Part shown: piece after piece, positions 14,165-22,507 of the stretch
How positions within the stretch are numbered: the first letter of the stretch is position 1
Layout: each line of letters begins with the position of its first letter
Assembly: GCA_017649745.1 (NCBI GenBank)
Contig: JAGCGE010000227.1
Span: 1-44,197 of the forward strand
DNA: 44,197 nucleotides
Origin: Clostridiales bacterium
Lineage (GTDB): Bacteria; Bacillota_A; Clostridia; Saccharofermentanales; Saccharofermentanaceae
Reading direction: 5' to 3'
The notes under the pieces: generated by a model
The model's input: the letters and a program-made list of their open reading frames with translations, nothing else
The model's database searches: none
What the model was told of the DNA's origin: nothing
Made by a program: the position numbers and the translations under genes

Positions 14165-15376
14165 TTAAACATTGATGAACGAAGCCATCTTAAAGATAGG
14201 AAGACCGCAGGCACCTACAACGAGACCAACTACAAGAGCCATGATAATGATCATACAAGGCTCGAGAGCAGCTGTCATTTTAGCAGTAGCCGCATCTGCT
14301 TCATCTTCAAAGAAGTCGGCAGCTTTGTCCAAAATAGAATCCAAAGTACCTGATTCTTCACCAATAGCAACCATAGCATAAATCATAGGCGGCAATTCCT
14401 TGATCGGTCTTATCGCCTTTGAAAGACCCATACCTTTACGGATATCGATCCTTGCATCGTAGAATCTCTTCTCAAGGATCTTGTTGTCCATCGTAGCACT
14501 TGTGATCTCAAGAGCCTGAAGAACACTGATACCGCTTCGGAGGAGTGTTGACATCGTTCTTGTGAATCTAGCAGCAGCACTCATCTTTGTTGCTTTACCT
14601 ATAACAGGCATACGCAACATCATCTTCGCCCAAGTGGTTGAACCTGAATCGGATTTCTTCCACATCTTGAAACCGATGAAAATAGCAGCAACTACTAATA
14701 CATATAAATACCAGAACTTTACCAATGACTTACTGAATGCCATAACTCCCTTTGTAAGAGCTGGGAGCTCACCACCGAGTTCGTTGATCGTTGTAGAAAG
14801 CTTAGGAACAACGAAAACCATGAGTCCGATAGTAACGGCAGCAGTAACGAAAGCCAAGATCTTAGGATAGATCAAAGCAGAAGAAATCTTATTCTTGAGC
14901 TTTGCTTCCTTCTGGAAGTGATCTGCAAGTCTTAACATAACTTCGTCAAGCTTACCTGACTCTTCACCTGCAGCAACCATTGTAACCATGATACTAGGAA
15001 GTGCTGCACTCTGCTCTTTAAATGCTTCTGACAAAGTTTTACCTGACTGGATCGACTCATAGATAGCACCGACGCAGTTCTTAGCCTTCTTTGTCTCTAC
15101 CTGCTGATAGAGCATGTCAAGAGCTCTGATGATTGTGATACCTGCGGAAAGCAATGAAGCGAGCTGTCTTGAGATGATAACAAGATCCTTAGTCTTAAGC
15201 TTAGGATTTGAGAGATCAGCTGAAAGCAATCCACTTCCTGTATCAGCCTTGATAGAAGCAATATACTTACCATCGGCCTTAAGGAGTCTTGATGCATCGT
15301 TAACGCTGTTAGCCTCAACAACACCCTGAGAAACCTTACCCTTGGCGTCTACTACTTCATATTTGAATTTTGGCAT
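14165..15376 (-). CDS. pilC: Type IV pilus inner-membrane platform protein PilC
   Basis: This 403-residue protein has the PilC/GspF layout: an N-terminal cap (MPKFKYEVVDAKGKVSQG) and two repeated T2SSF domains. The first contains ISRQLASLLSAGITIIRALDML and the second FTRTMSTLLRSGISVLQALEI. Membrane helices occur near 170-190, 215-235 and 375-395. Each repeat carries the GEESG motif (VAAGEESGKL and VAIGEESGTL). It forms the platform on which PilB and PilT turn to insert or withdraw pilins. AGGAGG lies about 10 bases before the ATG. Confidence 0.93.
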   Translation of the reverse strand: MPKFKYEVVDAKGKVSQGVVEANSVNDASRLLKADGKYIASIKADTGSGLLSADLSNPKLKTKDLVIISRQLASLLSAGITIIRALDMLYQQVETKKAKNCVGAIYESIQSGKTLSEAFKEQSAALPSIMVTMVAAGEESGKLDEVMLRLADHFQKEAKLKNKISSALIYPKILAFVTAAVTIGLMVFVVPKLSTTINELGGELPALTKGVMAFSKSLVKFWYLYVLVVAAIFIGFKMWKKSDSGSTTWAKMMLRMPVIGKATKMSAAARFTRTMSTLLRSGISVLQALEITSATMDNKILEKRFYDARIDIRKGMGLSKAIRPIKELPPMIYAMVAIGEESGTLDSILDKAADFFEDEADAATAKMTAALEPCMIIIMALVVGLVVGACGLPIFKMASFINV

Positions 15377-15402
15377 AAACTAAAACCTCCTGCCTTAATT
15401 CT

Positions 15403-16530
15403 TTATACAAAATCCAAGTCGCCAAAGAGAGGCGATGTACCAGCAACGGAATTGGATCCGCCGGAGTTGGATAAATATCTCTTCAGATCGTCAGGATATC
15501 TACATCTGTTGAATGCAGTCTCACGAGAGATGATGCTACGCTTACAGAGCTCAGCAAGGTAGAAGTCCAAAGGACACATTCCGTCTTTAAGGCTTGTAGC
15601 GATAGAGCTGTCGATCTGATATGTCTTACCTTCACGAATGAGGTTACGAATAGCATCGTTAGCGATCATGATCTCGAATGCAGCTACACGGCCGCCGCCG
15701 ATTCTCTGAACGAGTGTCTGAGAGATAACGGCAATAAGGTTACCGCCAAGCTGAACACGTACCTGATCCTGCTGGTGAGGAGGGAATACGTCGATAATAC
15801 GGTTATCTGTATCAGCAGCACCGGAGGTATGGAGTGTTGACATAACCAAGTGACCTGTCTCAGAAGCAGTGATAGCTGTACTGATAGTATCAAGGTCACG
15901 CATCTCACCTACGAGGATAACATCTGGGTCCTCACGGAGAGCAGCTCTAAGAGCGTTAGCAAATGAGAGTGTATCTTCGTGAACTTCTCTCTGGTTGATC
16001 ATAGCCTCACCGTGCATGTGGAGATACTCGATAGGCTCCTCCAATGTAAGAATGTGGCACTTTCTGCAAGTATTGATATGACCGATCATAGCAGCAAGTG
16101 TTGTAGACTTACCTGAACCCGTAGGTCCTGTTACAAGGATCAGTCCCCTCGGCTTCAAAGCCAGATCCTTGAAAAGATTAGGCAGACCCAACTTCTCGCA
16201 TGTAGGGATCTCGTTTGTGATAGTTCTTGCTGCAAGAGCATAAGATCCTCTCTGCTTAAAGATGTTACATCTGAAACGGCTGTAATCTTTAACGACATAG
16301 GAGAAGTCGATTTCACCTCTCTCGTTAAGATACTGCTGTCTTGACTTATCGATCATTGACTTACAAAGATACTCTGTATCTGCTGCCGTCAAGATCTGAT
16401 TGCTCATAGGGACAAGATCGCCGTTTACACGGATCATCGGAGGAAGACCGACGGTAATGTGCGTATCGGATGCTTGTCGTCTAACAGCTTCAGTAAGGAT
16501 CGCCTCAATTGTTAATGTAAAACCTTCCAC
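15403..16530 (-). CDS. pilT: Type IV pilus retraction ATPase PilT
   Basis: This 375-residue hexameric ATPase drives pilus disassembly. The Walker A loop is GPTGSGKST (about 135-143), the Asp-box ILTLEEPIEY follows, Walker B is DPDVILVGEMRD, and the His-box is STLHTSGAADTDNRIIDVFP. The C-terminal AIRNLIREGKTYQI is the PilT signature needed for retraction, and the Cys-rich zinc module of PilB is absent. The start is GTG at 16530 with AGGAGG six bases upstream. It lies 12 bases after pilB. Its presence predicts dynamic, twitching-type pili rather than a static secretion pseudopilus. Confidence 0.93.
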   Translation of the reverse strand: MEGFTLTIEAILTEAVRRQASDTHITVGLPPMIRVNGDLVPMSNQILTAADTEYLCKSMIDKSRQQYLNERGEIDFSYVVKDYSRFRCNIFKQRGSYALAARTITNEIPTCEKLGLPNLFKDLALKPRGLILVTGPTGSGKSTTLAAMIGHINTCRKCHILTLEEPIEYLHMHGEAMINQREVHEDTLSFANALRAALREDPDVILVGEMRDLDTISTAITASETGHLVMSTLHTSGAADTDNRIIDVFPPHQQDQVRVQLGGNLIAVISQTLVQRIGGGRVAAFEIMIANDAIRNLIREGKTYQIDSSIATSLKDGMCPLDFYLAELCKRSIISRETAFNRCRYPDDLKRYLSNSGGSNSVAGTSPLFGDLDFV

Positions 16531-16542
16531 AATATACCTCCT

Positions 16543-18216
16543 TTAGTTTTCATCAATGGAATAAGCTACTCTGTTCATTTCGTCGATTGTCGTAATGCCT
16601 TCAACAACAAGTGCTGCTGCTGAATCAGCAAGCATCTGCGTACCTTCAGTAACTGCAAGTTTACGCATCTCTTCCTCACTTGCTCTTCTCTCGATGAGAG
16701 TCTTCATAGCAGAAGTCATAACAACGATTTCATGAATAGCGATACGACCCTTGTATCCCGAGCCGTTACAATCCTGACAGCCCTCGCCCTTGTACAGCTT
16801 CTGACCAGGCTCAATATGAACTTTCTTACGCTCATATTCGGATGGCTCATAAGCTACACGACATCCATTACAGATTCTACGAACAAGACGCTGTGATACA
16901 ACACCTACCAATGCCGAGCAAACCATGTAAGGCTCAAGTCCCATATCGATCAAACGGTTGATAGAGGAAACGGCATCGTTGGTGTGGATTGTACTGAATA
17001 CTAAGTGACCTGTGATAGCAGCTCGCATTGCGATCTCGGCTGTTTCACCGTCACGGATCTCTCCGACAAGGATGATATCCGGGTCCTGACGGAGGATAGA
17101 ACGAAGACCACTTGCAAAGGTCATACCAGCCTTGGCATTAACCTGTACCTGATTAAGTCCCGGGATCTTGATCTCGACAGGGTCTTCAACTGTGATGATA
17201 TTTGTCTCCGGGTTATTCTTCTCTGCCAAAAGTGTATAAAGAGTTGTTGTTTTACCGGAACCGGTAGGACCTGAGATAAGACAGATGCCCTGCGGAACCT
17301 TGATGATCTTATCGATCAATTCATTATTGTGATCACTGATACCAAGATACTTACGGTTCAAGTTACCGTCGTTCTTGGCGAGGATACGGATAACGGTCTT
17401 CTCTCCGTAGATCGTAGGAAGTACGGATACACGCATGTCTACCTCTTGTCCGTTGATCATTGTCTGGATACGACCGTCCTGAGGGATACGCTTCTCAGCG
17501 ATGTTCATACCACTGAGGATCTTAATTCTTGTTGTGATAGCATCTCTTGCGTTAACAGGGTTGCTCATGATCTCCTGCATGACACCGTCGATACGGATAC
17601 GGACTCGAACACGATCTTCCATCGGCTCGATATGAATATCGGAAGAACCTGCATGGATAGCGAAGTCGATCATTGAGTTAACGAGCTTAACAACAGGGGC
17701 ACTGTTGACCTGCTCGCTGACCTCAGCATCAAGACCTGCGATCATATCGTCGTCTAAGTCTTGGTCGAGTTCCTGAGCAGCCTTCTCGGCACTCTCTTTA
17801 CCATAATTAACTCTTATACAGTTCTCAATGGAACTTCTTGTAGCAAGCATAAGAGAGATCTCTTTGCCTGTAATAAACTGAAGATCGTCCTGAACAAGGA
17901 CATTCAAAGGGTCATCGATTGCTACGACAAGCTTATCATCATCAAAGCCGATCGGAACGACGGTGTTCTCCTCACAATACTTCTCTGTAATAAGAGATGT
18001 TGCTTTAGGATCAACCTCGACGTTGTTAAGATCGATGATAGGATAATTGTACTGGCTCGATACCGCACGGAGGATATCAAACTCGGACATAAGTCCCATC
18101 TCTGTAATAACTTCACCAAGGCGCTTACCCGTTGCCTTCTGAACACTTAAAGCTTCAGACAGGTCCGTTGCAGATATAAATCCACTGTCAATAAGGATAT
18201 CACCTAATCGCTTCAT
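16543..18216 (-). CDS. pilB: Type IV pilus extension ATPase PilB
   Basis: This 557-residue protein has an N-terminal MshEN/GspE_N domain (1-150) and a C-terminal motor. Walker A is GPTGSGKTTT (about 316-325), Walker B DPDIILVGEIRD (about 378-389), and the His-box STIHTNDAVSSINR. Four cysteines (CNGC about 449-452 and CQDC about 480-483) form the zinc module of extension ATPases. The ATG at 18216 has CGGAGGG five bases upstream; a TTG one codon earlier is less likely. It heads the pilB-T-C-M-N-O operon. The leader of about 140 bases before it is rich in inverted repeats. N-terminal MshEN domains can bind c-di-GMP in some relatives; I could not judge that here. Confidence 0.93.
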   Translation of the reverse strand: MKRLGDILIDSGFISATDLSEALSVQKATGKRLGEVITEMGLMSEFDILRAVSSQYNYPIIDLNNVEVDPKATSLITEKYCEENTVVPIGFDDDKLVVAIDDPLNVLVQDDLQFITGKEISLMLATRSSIENCIRVNYGKESAEKAAQELDQDLDDDMIAGLDAEVSEQVNSAPVVKLVNSMIDFAIHAGSSDIHIEPMEDRVRVRIRIDGVMQEIMSNPVNARDAITTRIKILSGMNIAEKRIPQDGRIQTMINGQEVDMRVSVLPTIYGEKTVIRILAKNDGNLNRKYLGISDHNNELIDKIIKVPQGICLISGPTGSGKTTTLYTLLAEKNNPETNIITVEDPVEIKIPGLNQVQVNAKAGMTFASGLRSILRQDPDIILVGEIRDGETAEIAMRAAITGHLVFSTIHTNDAVSSINRLIDMGLEPYMVCSALVGVVSQRLVRRICNGCRVAYEPSEYERKKVHIEPGQKLYKGEGCQDCNGSGYKGRIAIHEIVVMTSAMKTLIERRASEEEMRKLAVTEGTQMLADSAAALVVEGITTIDEMNRVAYSIDEN

Positions 18217-18232
18217 CAAACCCTCCGTTTAA

Positions 18233-18286
18233 GGACTATATGTCCATAAATAAATTTTAGATGCATAAAGTGTCCATGATAGGACA
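18233..18286. promoter_or_regulatory. TGTCC inverted repeats in the pilB leader
   Basis: Two related palindromes are present: GGAC-TATAT-GTCC at 18233-18245 and TGTCC-N6-GGACA at 18271-18286. The words TGTCCATAA (18241) and TGTCCATGA (18271) repeat exactly 30 bases apart, three helical turns. They lie just before the pilB ribosome binding site, within the predicted transcript. They may be operator sites or RNA stems. Confidence 0.4.
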
Positions 18287-18335
18287 TGACCATTATCATT
18301 TTGTTACAAAAACATTGATACATATGCACCAAAAC

Positions 18336-18360
18336 AAGACACAATACGCCCTTGTGTCTT
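18336..18360. promoter_or_regulatory. Perfect 9-bp inverted repeat at the predicted pilB transcript start
   Basis: AAGACACAA, a 7-base loop, then TTGTGTCTT. It begins where a transcript from the promoter at 18366-18394 would start, so the RNA would open with a 9-bp stem-loop. That could stabilise the message, or the DNA palindrome could bind a repressor. No T-run follows, so it is not a terminator. Confidence 0.45.
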
Positions 18361-18365
18361 AGAAA

Positions 18366-18394
18366 AATATACAACAGGCGGCACAAAAATACAA
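18366..18394 (-). promoter_or_regulatory. Candidate promoter of the pilB operon
   Basis: The minus strand reads TTGTAT, 17 bases, TATATT. The -10 matches 5 of 6 positions; the -35 only its TTG. The predicted start is near 18359, giving a leader of about 140 bases. Confidence 0.45.
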
Positions 18395-18400
18395 GATTTT

Positions 18401-18429
18401 TTGAAAAAATGGCGCAAATAAAATAATAT
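18401..18429 (+). promoter_or_regulatory. Candidate promoter of the prepilin peptidase operon
   Basis: TTGAAA, 17 bases, TAATAT on the plus strand, about 90 bases before the ATG at 18519. It is back to back with the pilB promoter, 6 bases apart at their -35 ends, so one regulator could act on both. Confidence 0.45.
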
Positions 18430-18518
18430 TTTCTTATTGTTAAAAACGTCATATATATCGGTATTTTACTTAATCTGTGTTATATTAGAATAGATTTTTG
18501 AGAAAGAAGCGTAAATTA

Positions 18519-19379
18519 ATGGATATTTTCACATTTATAAGCATTTCTGTCGTTGTTTTTACGGCACTTTTCGGAATAGTCATAGGAAGCTTTCTGAACG
18601 TAGTCATATACAGGATCCCTGAGGGCAGAACTATCGTCAAAGGTCATTCGATGTGTATGAGCTGTGGCCACGAACTTAAGGCTATCGATCTTGTCCCTGT
18701 GTTCAGCTGGCTCTTCCTCGGAGGTAAGTGCAGATACTGTAAGGCACCTGGTGCTTCCAGATATATCAAGATCGAATCATTCACTGGACTTGTATTCCTC
18801 CTGTTCTCAATCTCACATCTTGCCTATCAGCTCGATCTTCTCAATCTCTACAGCAAAACAAGACTTGTATTATTCGCATATTACTGCGTCACTCTCGTAG
18901 TGCTCGCTTCTCTCAACGCCGTTATGATGATCTATCATGACGTTTCGAAATCCTACTATGGATTCAGCGTATTCTCCGGATGTGCAGCCGTTGTTCTTTC
19001 CGGTCTGTCACTTCTTATCTACACACCGAAAGCAGTAATCTCTTATCTGCTCATCGCTGTTACGGTAGCTCTTATCATCGTTGGTATCATCGCTCTTTTC
19101 TGTAAGCTCTTGAAAAAGAAATACACCGCTACAGATTTCTGGCTCGATCTTCCTTATGCATTTGCATATTCATATTTCGGCAAGCTGTTTATCCCTTATG
19201 ATTACGCTCTTATCGCTTCAGTTATCTGTCTCATCCTTCCGAGAACGATCCTTAAGGGAACAAAATTTGATAAATATTCCGCAATTGTATCGACTTGCGG
19301 ACTAATGCTTGTTAATATAATAGGGTTTATTATTTTCAAACTATCAGATAGATTGTTTGCATATATTTTAGCTTTTTAA
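18519..19379 (+). CDS. Prepilin leader peptidase / N-methyltransferase (A24 family)
   Basis: This 286-residue polytopic membrane protein has the N-terminal signature GSFLNVVIYRIPEGRTIV and the four-cysteine cytoplasmic loop (Cys46, Cys49, Cys71, Cys74: CMSC ... CRYC). The two aspartates of the protease are less regular than usual. Asp141 lies in MIYHDVSKSYYG. The second, normally GxGD, appears as TATDFWLD around Asp206-Asp210, so the C-terminal half is divergent. The ATG at 18519 is favoured over an in-frame TTG 21 bases earlier, which has no ribosome binding site. It is divergent from pilB and would cleave and methylate the pilins encoded at 8722-10375 and perhaps 22508-24223. Confidence 0.85.
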   Translation: MDIFTFISISVVVFTALFGIVIGSFLNVVIYRIPEGRTIVKGHSMCMSCGHELKAIDLVPVFSWLFLGGKCRYCKAPGASRYIKIESFTGLVFLLFSISHLAYQLDLLNLYSKTRLVLFAYYCVTLVVLASLNAVMMIYHDVSKSYYGFSVFSGCAAVVLSGLSLLIYTPKAVISYLLIAVTVALIIVGIIALFCKLLKKKYTATDFWLDLPYAFAYSYFGKLFIPYDYALIASVICLILPRTILKGTKFDKYSAIVSTCGLMLVNIIGFIIFKLSDRLFAYILAF

Positions 19380-19395
19380 TCACTAGGAGGTTTTT

Positions 19396-20124
19396 ATGTC
19401 CGGTCATTCCAAATGGAACAACATTAAGCGTAAGAAGGAAGCTTCTGATGCTGCAAAAGGTGCCATCTTCACCAAGCTTGCAAAGGAGATCGCTGTAGCG
19501 GTTAAGGCAGGTGGTCCTGATCCTGACGGTAACTCCAGACTTAAAGACGTCGTTTCCAAGGCTAAGGCTGCTAACATGCCTAACGATAACATCGCAAGAG
19601 CTATCAAGAAGGCTGCTGGTGCAGGCGAAGGAGACGATTACGAGGAGATCACATATGAGGGTTACGGACCTGGCGGAGTCGCAGTTATCGTTAAGACTCT
19701 TACAAATAACCGTAACAGAACAGCTGGTGACGTAAGACACCTTTTCGATAAGCATGGCGGAAACATGGGTGTATCCGGTAGCGTATCATTCCTTTTCGAG
19801 GATAAGGGTGTAATCGTTATCTCTAAGGAAGAGTTCGAAGACGAGGATCAGGTTATGTCTGATGCTCTTGATGCAGGCGCTGAGGACTTCGATTCTGAGG
19901 AAGAGGAGTGCTACGAGATCACTACAGCACCTGAAGATTACTATACGGTAAAAGAGACTTTGGAAGGAAAGGGTTATACTTTCCTTGACAGCAGCCTCGG
20001 ACCGGTACCTGTTACTTATGCAAAGATCGAGGATGCTGCAGTTATGGAGCAGTTCGAAAAGATGCTCGATAAGATGGATGAGAACGACGACATCCAAGAG
20101 GTATTCCACAACTTAGATAACTGA
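19396..20124 (+). CDS. yebC: YebC/TACO1 family protein
   Basis: The start MSGHSKWNNIKRKKEASDAAKGAIFTKLAKEI (first part) is the unmistakable YebC opening. The 242-residue length and the acidic C-terminal domain also fit. Family members were first described as transcriptional regulators; several, including mitochondrial TACO1, are now linked to translation of difficult stretches such as polyprolines. AGGAGG stands before the ATG, 16 bases after the peptidase gene. The C-terminal extension (MLDKMDENDDIQEVFHNLDN) is standard. Confidence 0.95.
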   Translation: MSGHSKWNNIKRKKEASDAAKGAIFTKLAKEIAVAVKAGGPDPDGNSRLKDVVSKAKAANMPNDNIARAIKKAAGAGEGDDYEEITYEGYGPGGVAVIVKTLTNNRNRTAGDVRHLFDKHGGNMGVSGSVSFLFEDKGVIVISKEEFEDEDQVMSDALDAGAEDFDSEEEECYEITTAPEDYYTVKETLEGKGYTFLDSSLGPVPVTYAKIEDAAVMEQFEKMLDKMDENDDIQEVFHNLDN

Positions 20125-20137
20125 TCAGGGTGATATT

Positions 20138-21199
20138 TTGGCTTCTAAAGACGACTTGGAACAGACTTCGGATCTTAACGAGACCAATAAAACGGTACCG
20201 AATTCGAATACCGGAAGACATGGTGTGCTCATTCCTGAGCTTAAGAATACTCTTAGAAGATTCGAGAGATCCGGTGAACCACGTATCCACAAGCAGGAAC
20301 CTGTAATATCTACTGAAATGATCCTTATGAGCGAAGCCGCAACAAGAGAGGTCCTCTCTTCGATTGCGGTCGTTGCTTTTGTGGGCCCTTCAGGAACGGG
20401 TAAGAGTACCAGAGCGATCAGAGTCGCAAGATCAAACAACATCTCTTATCTTATCGATGACGGACTTCTCATTAACGGAAGCAGGATCGTCGCGGGTACA
20501 TCTGCCAAGAAAGCTCCGACTAAGCTCGAATCCGTAAGGCAGGCACTTTTCGCTGATCCTACAAGAGCACAGGTCATGAGACGAGCTCTGGTAGAGAACG
20601 TCCCTACTGCCCTCATGATACTCGGTACATCCGATTCCATGCTCGAAAAGATATGCAATAATCTCTGGCTTAACCAGCCGTCGATGCTCATCAGGATCGA
20701 AGATGTAAGTACTGAAGAAGAGATGCGTGCCGCTAAGAACACGCGTATGACAGAGGGTATGCACACTATCCCTGTTCCTTCGATGGAGATCAAACACGAA
20801 TTCTCCGGATATTTTACCGATCCGTTCAATAAACTCAGACAGCGTTTCGATAAAGAAAGAGGCGTCTCCCCTGTCGTTCCTGGTATCGAAAGAACGATGG
20901 TTAGACCTACCTTCTCATCTCTCGGTTCATATTCGATATCAGATGAAGCTCTTCTCGATCTCGTAAAGATCGTCTTGAGCAAGGTTGAGGGATTTGCTGA
21001 AGTCGTATCATTTAAGTCAGAGAAAAGAACATACGGCGTTGTATTAAGCCTGGAACTTGCTATCTATTACGGAGCTGATGCGCAGGAAGTCCTGTATGAA
21101 GCTCAACAGAATATAGGCAGATCAGTAGAGGAATTTACTTCCATCACCATGATCGCCGTTAATGTACGTGCTAAGCGCGTAGTCCACCAAAACAAATAA
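20138..21199 (+). CDS. P-loop ATPase with C-terminal Gls24/Asp23-like domain
   Basis: This 353-residue protein has a TTG start with AGGGTGA upstream and follows yebC by 13 bases. A disordered N-terminus (1-55) is followed by a nucleotide-binding domain with Walker A GPSGTGKST (about 83-91). The strand ISYLIDDGLLINGSRIVAGTSAK then resembles the HPr kinase/PEP carboxykinase style of 'DDG' segment. The C-terminal about 100 residues (LLDLVKIVLSKVEGFAEVVSF ... LELAIYYGADAQEVLYEAQQNIGRSVEEF) look like the Asp23/Gls24 envelope-stress fold. This P-loop plus Gls24-like pairing recurs in Clostridia as far as I recall, but has no assigned function. Confidence 0.75.
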   Translation: MASKDDLEQTSDLNETNKTVPNSNTGRHGVLIPELKNTLRRFERSGEPRIHKQEPVISTEMILMSEAATREVLSSIAVVAFVGPSGTGKSTRAIRVARSNNISYLIDDGLLINGSRIVAGTSAKKAPTKLESVRQALFADPTRAQVMRRALVENVPTALMILGTSDSMLEKICNNLWLNQPSMLIRIEDVSTEEEMRAAKNTRMTEGMHTIPVPSMEIKHEFSGYFTDPFNKLRQRFDKERGVSPVVPGIERTMVRPTFSSLGSYSISDEALLDLVKIVLSKVEGFAEVVSFKSEKRTYGVVLSLELAIYYGADAQEVLYEAQQNIGRSVEEFTSITMIAVNVRAKRVVHQNK

Positions 21200-21215
21200 T
21201 CAAAAGGAGTTATAT

Positions 21216-21980
21216 ATGGAAAAGATCTATACCATTCCCGTTAATGATGCTTACAATTCTCCTGAGATGTATCCTTTGTGCTTTCTGAGGAACAAAGGCG
21301 AGTCAGATTATCTCGACTATTATCTCGGACCTTCATTAATGGAACCTGATACCAGAAAGATCACTAACAAATCAGGATTCTGTCCGGATCATATGGGAAA
21401 GCTCAATAAGAGAGAAGCTAACAGACTTGGTCTTGGATTGATGCTCCACACTCACCTTCAGGACATCAAGGCAGATATAGATCCGCAGCTTCAGAAGGTC
21501 GCTCCGGGTAAAGGAAATCTCCTTAAGGGACGTAATACCGAATACAAATCCAATCTTAGGAAACTCGCAGACAAGATCGACACAAGAGTCAAGGCATGCC
21601 CTATCTGTGAAAAGCTTGATTACACTATGGAAAGATATTCCAATGTAATCGTATGGATGTTCACTCATGATAAGGATTTTAAAGCCAAGTTCGCAAACTG
21701 TAAGACACATTGTCTTCCGCACGTTGCTTCTCTTCTCAGATCATGTGCTGACGATATGAGCCAGAATGATGCAGCAGAATTCCTTCCACTTCTTGCAGCA
21801 GGCTTTGATTCTTCAATGGCTGAATTGATAGCTGATGTGGAATGGTTCACGCTTAAGTTTGATTACAGAAATAATGATAAACCATGGGGTAACAGTAAGA
21901 ATGCCATCCAGCGTTCTATGCGTCTGTTATCATCTGACAGGAGTGATTTTGATGAGAAACAAGGAAAACCAAAACAATAA
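21216..21980 (+). CDS. DUF6062 family protein
   Basis: This 254-residue soluble protein opens MEKIYTIPVNDAY, with PLCFLRNKGE and FCPDHMGKLNKREANRLGLGLML (first part) as family landmarks. Cysteine/histidine pairs (CPICEKLDY, CKTHCLPH) suggest a metal site, as in other DUF6062 members, whose function is unknown. AAAGGAG precedes the ATG. It overlaps the next gene by 29 bases, so both are probably coupled. Confidence 0.75.
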   Translation: MEKIYTIPVNDAYNSPEMYPLCFLRNKGESDYLDYYLGPSLMEPDTRKITNKSGFCPDHMGKLNKREANRLGLGLMLHTHLQDIKADIDPQLQKVAPGKGNLLKGRNTEYKSNLRKLADKIDTRVKACPICEKLDYTMERYSNVIVWMFTHDKDFKAKFANCKTHCLPHVASLLRSCADDMSQNDAAEFLPLLAAGFDSSMAELIADVEWFTLKFDYRNNDKPWGNSKNAIQRSMRLLSSDRSDFDEKQGKPKQ

Positions 21981-22434
21981 TGATCAGACTTCCGATATCT
22001 TTGATGTAGGTAATGTCTCAGTGTCCACTGCAGTTTCTGAAGAATCTGCGACTGAGCTTAACCTCTTTCCGGATCTGATCCTCGATGATTCAAACGGAAA
22101 TCTAACCGTTGTTATCAAACATGACTATTATTCAGCTGATACTGATCACGGCAGAGAGCTTCTCAGTGCATTCTTTGATGTTATTGCTGATGAGTTCTCA
22201 AAAGTATCCAGGATCTTCGTTATCGATTCAGGAGTAAAACTTCTTGACCCTGATAACAAACTTCACGAAGCATTCATGACTCTCGTTAATATGGATTTTT
22301 CAATCATCTATTGCAGAGAGAGCATTGACAGTTTCGGCATCGAGTTTACAAAGTCTGATAAGAACACTCTTCTTTCGATGCATGAGATAGCTCTTGAATT
22401 GATGAGCGCTCCTTATCTGTTTACTTTAAACTGA
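21952..22434 (+). CDS. DsrE-like protein resembling the C-terminal half of YedF
   Basis: The ATG at 21952 has AGGAG 8 bases upstream and lies inside the end of the DUF6062 gene. The long upstream extension of this frame lies within that gene and was dropped. The 160-residue product has a disordered acidic N-terminus (1-45), then a DsrE/TusD-like α/β domain: LTVVIKHDYYSADTDHGRELLSAF (first part), IFVIDSGVKLL and MDFSIIYCRESIDSFGIEF. This matches the second domain of selenium-linked YedF proteins. The N-terminal TusA-like domain is missing, and only one cysteine remains where YedF has CGTC, so sulfur or selenium relay is doubtful. Confidence 0.65.
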   Translation: MRNKENQNNNDQTSDIFDVGNVSVSTAVSEESATELNLFPDLILDDSNGNLTVVIKHDYYSADTDHGRELLSAFFDVIADEFSKVSRIFVIDSGVKLLDPDNKLHEAFMTLVNMDFSIIYCRESIDSFGIEFTKSDKNTLLSMHEIALELMSAPYLFTLN

Positions 22435-22464
22435 GTTGTTTATTTTTTTATTCATTGCATAAAA

Positions 22465-22490
22465 AATGGTCGCCCATTCGGACGACCATT
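22465..22490. terminator. Bidirectional terminator between convergent genes
   Basis: Arms AATGGTCG and CGACCATT (with a short inner extension) form a hairpin. It is followed by TATTATTTGTTT on the plus strand and TTTTTTATG on the minus strand. It serves the plus-strand operon ending at 22434 and would oppose transcription from the 22508 gene. Confidence 0.75.
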
Positions 22491-22507
22491 ATTATTTGTT
22501 TACTTAC

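Noticed and set aside
18233..18360. c-di-GMP-I (GEMM) riboswitch before pilB
   Set aside because: The expected location and gene fit, but I could not find the conserved GEMM-I core sequences. The repeats are reported only as unexplained palindromes.
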